Of a stretch of 16,943 nucleotides of DNA, positions 13,655 to 16,943 are shown in pieces. Origin of the DNA: Desulfosporosinus sp. UBA4726 (GTDB lineage Bacteria > Bacillota > Desulfitobacteriia > Desulfitobacteriales > Desulfitobacteriaceae); contig DHJG01000234.1 of the NCBI GenBank assembly GCA_002404215.1, positions 1 to 16,943 of the forward strand, in the 5' to 3' direction. The notes under the pieces are model-generated. The model had not been told where the DNA came from, searched no databases, and was given only the letters and a program-made list of their open reading frames with translations. Position 1 is the first letter of the stretch, and each line of letters opens with the position of its first letter. The position numbers and the translations under genes are program-made.

Positions 13655-14728
13655 ATGGGAAATTTTGATTTACTCAAGGTCAAAGGCGTTTCTCGGCGTG
13701 ATTTCATGAAACTAATTGCAGCAACAACCGCAGCACTTGGCTTACCTGAACTTTTTGTCCCTCAAGCGGCTAACGCCCTAGAGCAAGCACTTAAGAAGCC
13801 ACCTGTAATCTGGTTGGAAGGTATGGATTGTACTGGGTGCACGGAATCGGCCATAGCCACCTTAAACCCTTCGCCTGCTGAGCTTATTTTAGATATGCTC
13901 TCGATTCGCTATCACGAAACCATTATGGCAGGATCTGGCAATAAATCTGAAGAGGCCTATCAAGAAGCACTCAAGGAAAAGTATATCCTCATTGTAGAAG
14001 GTGCAATTCCATCCAAAGAAGACCGTTTTTGTATGGTCGGAGGAAAACCCTTCCGTAAAATTCTTATTGAAGCAGCCCAGAAAGCCCAGGCAATCATCGC
14101 CATTGGCAGTTGCGCATCCGAGGGGGCTGGAATTCCAGGCGCTTGTGCAACTGGTGCCGTCGGGGTGGGGGAAATCCTTAAAGCCGAGGGGATTAGCACA
14201 CCACTTATTAATCTTCCCTGTTGCCCTGTTAAACCCACCACCTTAATCGGCACACTCCTTTATTACTTAACGTATCAGAAGGTTCCAGCGCTTGATTCGC
14301 AAAAACGACCTGTAGCATTCTACGGAACTTTATTACATGATAATTGTCCACGGCGTGGTCACTTTGAACATGGGGAATTTTTAAAGGATTGGAACGATCC
14401 TATTCAAAAGCAGTATTGTCTTCTTTTAAAGGGATGCAAAGGTCCAAAGACTTACACTGACTGTGCGCAAGTATGGTGGAATGACAATACCAACTTTTGT
14501 ATTAATGCCGGCTCCCCCTGTTCAGGGTGCTCTGAGAAAAGTTTTTATAAAGAATTCAGTCCGTTATATGCCAAACAAGAAAACTTTGATATCCCAGGCC
14601 TAGGCCCGATTAATGCAGATACCGTCGGACCGGTTATTGGAGGCGCTGCTGCAGTGGGTTTAGGTATTCACTTGGTCGCAACAGTCGCCAGCGGAAGGCT
14701 AAAGAAGGACCATAAGGAGGGACTGTAG
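13655..14728 (+). CDS. Uptake [NiFe] hydrogenase small subunit, Tat-exported, membrane-anchored
   Basis: The electron-transfer subunit of a group 1 [NiFe] hydrogenase (HyaA/HupS type), 357 residues. It begins with a twin-arginine signal (SRRDFMKLIAATTAALGL, Arg14-Arg15). The proximal cluster ligands are Cys59, Cys62, Cys153 and Cys190. The distal ligands are His228, Cys231, Cys255 and Cys261. The medial ligands are Cys270, Cys289 and Cys292. A C-terminal hydrophobic helix (about 324-346) anchors it in the membrane. Oddities: Cys282 occupies the place of the usual medial-cluster proline, and Cys189 replaces the usual glycine before Cys190. The two extra cysteines of O2-tolerant enzymes are absent (Gly61, Ala158). 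The start follows AGGAGGT by about 11 nt. The stop touches the hyaB-type start, so the two are coupled. Confidence 0.95.
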   Translation: MGNFDLLKVKGVSRRDFMKLIAATTAALGLPELFVPQAANALEQALKKPPVIWLEGMDCTGCTESAIATLNPSPAELILDMLSIRYHETIMAGSGNKSEEAYQEALKEKYILIVEGAIPSKEDRFCMVGGKPFRKILIEAAQKAQAIIAIGSCASEGAGIPGACATGAVGVGEILKAEGISTPLINLPCCPVKPTTLIGTLLYYLTYQKVPALDSQKRPVAFYGTLLHDNCPRRGHFEHGEFLKDWNDPIQKQYCLLLKGCKGPKTYTDCAQVWWNDNTNFCINAGSPCSGCSEKSFYKEFSPLYAKQENFDIPGLGPINADTVGPVIGGAAAVGLGIHLVATVASGRLKKDHKEGL

Positions 14729-16291
14729 ATGACCAAAATTGTTATCGATCCTTTAACTCGCATTGAAGGACATTTAAGAATTGAAGTAGAAGTCGAGAAT
14801 GGCAAAGTCGTCGATGCACATGTCATAGGCACCATGTACCGGGGGATTGAAGCAATGCTCCGTGGTCGTGACCCTCGTGATGCTACGTATGTTACAGAAC
14901 GTGTATGCGGGGTTTGTGCTGGTTCCCATGGTTGGGCATCTTCTATGGCCCTGGACAAAGCCTTTGGCGCAAGTGTTCCAGCTGGTGGTCGGATTATCCG
15001 CAACCTAATTATTGGGGCTATGTTTCTACATGACCATCCGTTACATTTTTATCATCTGAGCGCCCTAGACTACTTAGATATCATGGCTGTCGCCCAATAT
15101 CAAGGAAAAGACCCTGGACTTCTAGCTGTTAAAGAAAAAGTTGTGAAGCTCGTTGCGGCCGGAGATACTGCTCCTTTAACCCCTCGCTACAAACCGGACG
15201 AATTCAGTGTCACCGATCCAGAGTTAGTGACAATGGCTGTTGGGCACTACCTTAAAGCTTTGGAGATGCAAGCAAAAGCCAAGAAAATGTCTGCACTATT
15301 TGCCGGGAAGCAGCCTCACCAATCTTCTATTGTCGTCGGTGGCGTAACCATGCTTCCCAACATAGAAGTGGTGGAACATTTCCGTTCCATGCTTCTTGAA
15401 CAGCTCGATTTTATTGAAAAGACCTATCTCCAAGATGTGTTAACGTTCGGCACTGGTCCTCTTCTGCCGTTAGCCCAAACGGGTGTCGGGGGAGGGAGTC
15501 CCCACTATATGTCTTATGGCGGATTTGCCCGTGACAATGCAGGTAAAGATTTATTCTTTAAATCGGGCCTCATCGCGGATGGCAATTTGAGCAATATCGT
15601 AGCAATCGATGAAAAGAAGATTACTGAGGATGTTCAATATTCTTGGTACAAGGCCAGTGCTAATGGTAAGACGCCCTATACTGAGGATACTATACCTGAT
15701 CTAGCTAAGCAGGGTGCCTACACCTTTGTTAAAGCCCCTCGCTATGACGGTAAGCCTATAGAAGTTGGACCCCTGGCGCGAATGCTTATTATGCAACCTA
15801 AAGGTTTCATGGACATCATCGCCAAGTATAATATTAAACCAGGTGCTGTCGCACGCCATGCTGCCCGGGCTTATGAAACTCTTCTACTCGTCAAAGATAT
15901 GTTCACTTGGTTAGATGCATTAGAGAAGGAAATGGGATCTAAGGATTTCCGCATCCATGATACTGATCATTGGGAAGCGCCAGCTACTGGACAAGGTGCT
16001 GGCATGACAGAAGTACCCCGAGGCGCACTCGGCCATTTTATCAAAGTAGCCGGTCATAAAATTGAGAACTATCAGATGGTAGTTCCGACCACCTGGAACT
16101 TCTCGCCAAGAGATGACTTAGGTGTACGGGGTCCGGTTGAACAAGCCCTAATTGGTGTTCCAGTTCCCGACCTTGAAAACCCCATAAATATTGTCAGAGT
16201 GGTTCGTTCCTATGATCCATGCCTAGCATGTGCTATTCACCTTATTAATCCAGTAACCAATGACGTTCAAAAATTCCAAATCGGCTGGTAA
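14729..16291 (+). CDS. Uptake [NiFe] hydrogenase large subunit precursor
   Basis: The catalytic subunit (HyaB/HupL type) oxidises H2 at the Ni-Fe site, 520 residues. It has the N-terminal signature RIEGHLRIEVEVENGKV. The L1 motif RVCGVCAGSH carries Cys60 and Cys63, and the L2 motif DPCLACAIH carries Cys498 and Cys501; all four ligands are cysteine (codons TGC and TGT), so there is no selenocysteine. After His504 a 16-residue tail (LINPVTNDVQKFQIGW) remains, so a maturation endopeptidase must cleave it; none is in the window. It has no signal peptide and would be exported bound to the Tat-signal small subunit. The ATG directly follows the small subunit stop, with AAGGAGG about 9 nt upstream. 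Confidence 0.97.
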   Translation: MTKIVIDPLTRIEGHLRIEVEVENGKVVDAHVIGTMYRGIEAMLRGRDPRDATYVTERVCGVCAGSHGWASSMALDKAFGASVPAGGRIIRNLIIGAMFLHDHPLHFYHLSALDYLDIMAVAQYQGKDPGLLAVKEKVVKLVAAGDTAPLTPRYKPDEFSVTDPELVTMAVGHYLKALEMQAKAKKMSALFAGKQPHQSSIVVGGVTMLPNIEVVEHFRSMLLEQLDFIEKTYLQDVLTFGTGPLLPLAQTGVGGGSPHYMSYGGFARDNAGKDLFFKSGLIADGNLSNIVAIDEKKITEDVQYSWYKASANGKTPYTEDTIPDLAKQGAYTFVKAPRYDGKPIEVGPLARMLIMQPKGFMDIIAKYNIKPGAVARHAARAYETLLLVKDMFTWLDALEKEMGSKDFRIHDTDHWEAPATGQGAGMTEVPRGALGHFIKVAGHKIENYQMVVPTTWNFSPRDDLGVRGPVEQALIGVPVPDLENPINIVRVVRSYDPCLACAIHLINPVTNDVQKFQIGW

Positions 16292-16351
16292 AGAAAACTT
16301 GGCTGGCGGCTGCTTAGTTGCACTGATAACTTAAGAATTAGGCTACTTAGA

Positions 16352-16369
16352 ACTTATATCTGTATAAGT
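16352..16369 (+). other. Small hairpin before the cytochrome b gene
   Basis: ACTTATA (16352-16358) and TATAAGT (16363-16369) are perfect 7-bp arms with a 4-nt loop, ending 6 nt before the GGAGG of the cytochrome gene. It could mark an mRNA processing or stabilising site between the large subunit and cytochrome genes. The stem is AT-rich and may be chance. Confidence 0.3.
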
Positions 16370-16389
16370 ATAAAAAAGGAGGCAAGGAC

Positions 16390-16943
16390 ATGGTAAATCC
16401 ACAGGACCACCCAATCTTCCAACGTGTAAGTCACTGGATTAATTTAATTAATTTTGTGATTTTAGGGATTACGGGTTGGTTTATACATTCCCCTTATCCC
16501 GGAATGCCAATGAATCTCGTCCGAAATCTCCACTTTTTCTTTATGTATTTCTTGATAATTAATGGAGTGGTACGTTTTTACTATTCCTTTTTAGGAAAAA
16601 ATAATGACTATAGCGACTTTTTGCTCAATTCCCAAGATCTTCAAACCTTTTGGCCTCAAATCAAGTACTATCTGTTTATGGGCAAACATCCAAAAACGGG
16701 AAAATACAATGCACTTCAAAAATTAGCCTATATATCCTTCCCCATCATGGCTATGGTGCATGTTTTTACCGGAGCCATACTCTACTGGCCTGAACAATTG
16801 GCAGGCTATGCGGGCTATTTTGGCGGTATAGCAACAGTCCGCGGACTCCATTATCTCTTTATGTGGTTATTTATTGCACTCGTAGGCGTTCATATTTATA
16901 TCGTCTTTACTGAAGCCTATGAACAATTCTTATTTATGTTCTT
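16390..16943 (+). CDS. [NiFe] hydrogenase cytochrome b membrane subunit (partial)
   Basis: The first 184 residues of a HyaC/HupC-type di-heme cytochrome b, running off the window end. It starts MVNPQDHPIFQRVSHWINLI at an ATG 7 nt after GGAGG. Hydrophobic spans lie at about 18-33, 48-66, 112-132 and 152-174. Histidines in the expected places include His15 (RVSHW), His48 (RNLHFFF), His124 (MVHVFTG), His154 (RGLHYLFMW) and His168 (GVHIYIVFTE); which of them bind heme cannot be settled without the full sequence. It receives electrons from the small subunit and reduces menaquinone. The gap of 98 nt to the large subunit gene holds one small hairpin. Confidence 0.92.
   Translation, partial: MVNPQDHPIFQRVSHWINLINFVILGITGWFIHSPYPGMPMNLVRNLHFFFMYFLIINGVVRFYYSFLGKNNDYSDFLLNSQDLQTFWPQIKYYLFMGKHPKTGKYNALQKLAYISFPIMAMVHVFTGAILYWPEQLAGYAGYFGGIATVRGLHYLFMWLFIALVGVHIYIVFTEAYEQFLFMF

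Noticed and set aside
13960..15003. Open frames overlapping the hydrogenase subunit genes in other frames
   Set aside because: They are out-of-frame shadows with low-complexity, non-conserved translations.
16216..16242. Possible selenocysteine ([NiFeSe]) large subunit
   Set aside because: The L2 motif cysteines are encoded by TGC and TGT; there is no in-frame TGA.

Overview
The window looks like chromosome of an anaerobic, spore-forming Firmicute of the Desulfosporosinus/Desulfitobacterium group (Peptococcaceae sensu lato). The evidence is moderate GC, strong AGGAGG-type ribosome binding sites with frequent TTG and GTG starts, sporulation genes (a SpoIID-family protein and a BofC-like protein), the conserved Gram-positive order bofC-ruvC-ruvA-ruvB-(spoIID)-queA-tgt-yajC, and a Tat-exported membrane-bound uptake [NiFe] hydrogenase. 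The species assignment is inference.

Layout. Positions 1-8701 are a long minus-strand array. In transcription order it runs yebC (own promoter near 8750), a bofC-like gene, ruvC, ruvA, ruvB, spoIID, queA, tgt and yajC, closed by a strong hairpin terminator at 897-928. Beyond the terminator lie an EcsC-family gene and the first codons of an HD-domain-like gene that leaves the window. Themes are Holliday-junction processing (ruvABC), queuosine tRNA modification (queA, tgt), Sec accessory function (yajC) and sporulation. cysK (8869-9792, minus) is a separate unit with a near-consensus promoter and its own terminator. A DUF3842 gene follows at 9959-10378.

The right third is a hydrogenase locus. 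hypC, hypD and hypE (minus) make the Fe(CN)2CO cofactor of [NiFe] hydrogenases and are translationally linked. Upstream of them is a badly decayed hypF, with three recognisable blocks in about 530 bp instead of roughly 2.3 kb. Divergently, on the plus strand, lie the Tat-signal small subunit, the large subunit with an uncleaved C-terminal extension, and the start of the cytochrome b membrane subunit. Together these would oxidise H2 outside the membrane and pass electrons to the quinone pool. The maturation set here is incomplete (no hypA or hypB, broken hypF), so the missing factors must come from elsewhere in the genome.

The most interesting signals beyond the gene list are: the hypF remnant; two unusual cysteines in the hydrogenase small subunit, one of which predicts a [4Fe-4S] rather than [3Fe-4S] medial cluster; two families of short dispersed intergenic repeats, each present twice; and two hairpins that overlap translation starts (spoIID and the bofC-like gene). 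No transposase, CRISPR array, tRNA or rRNA was seen.
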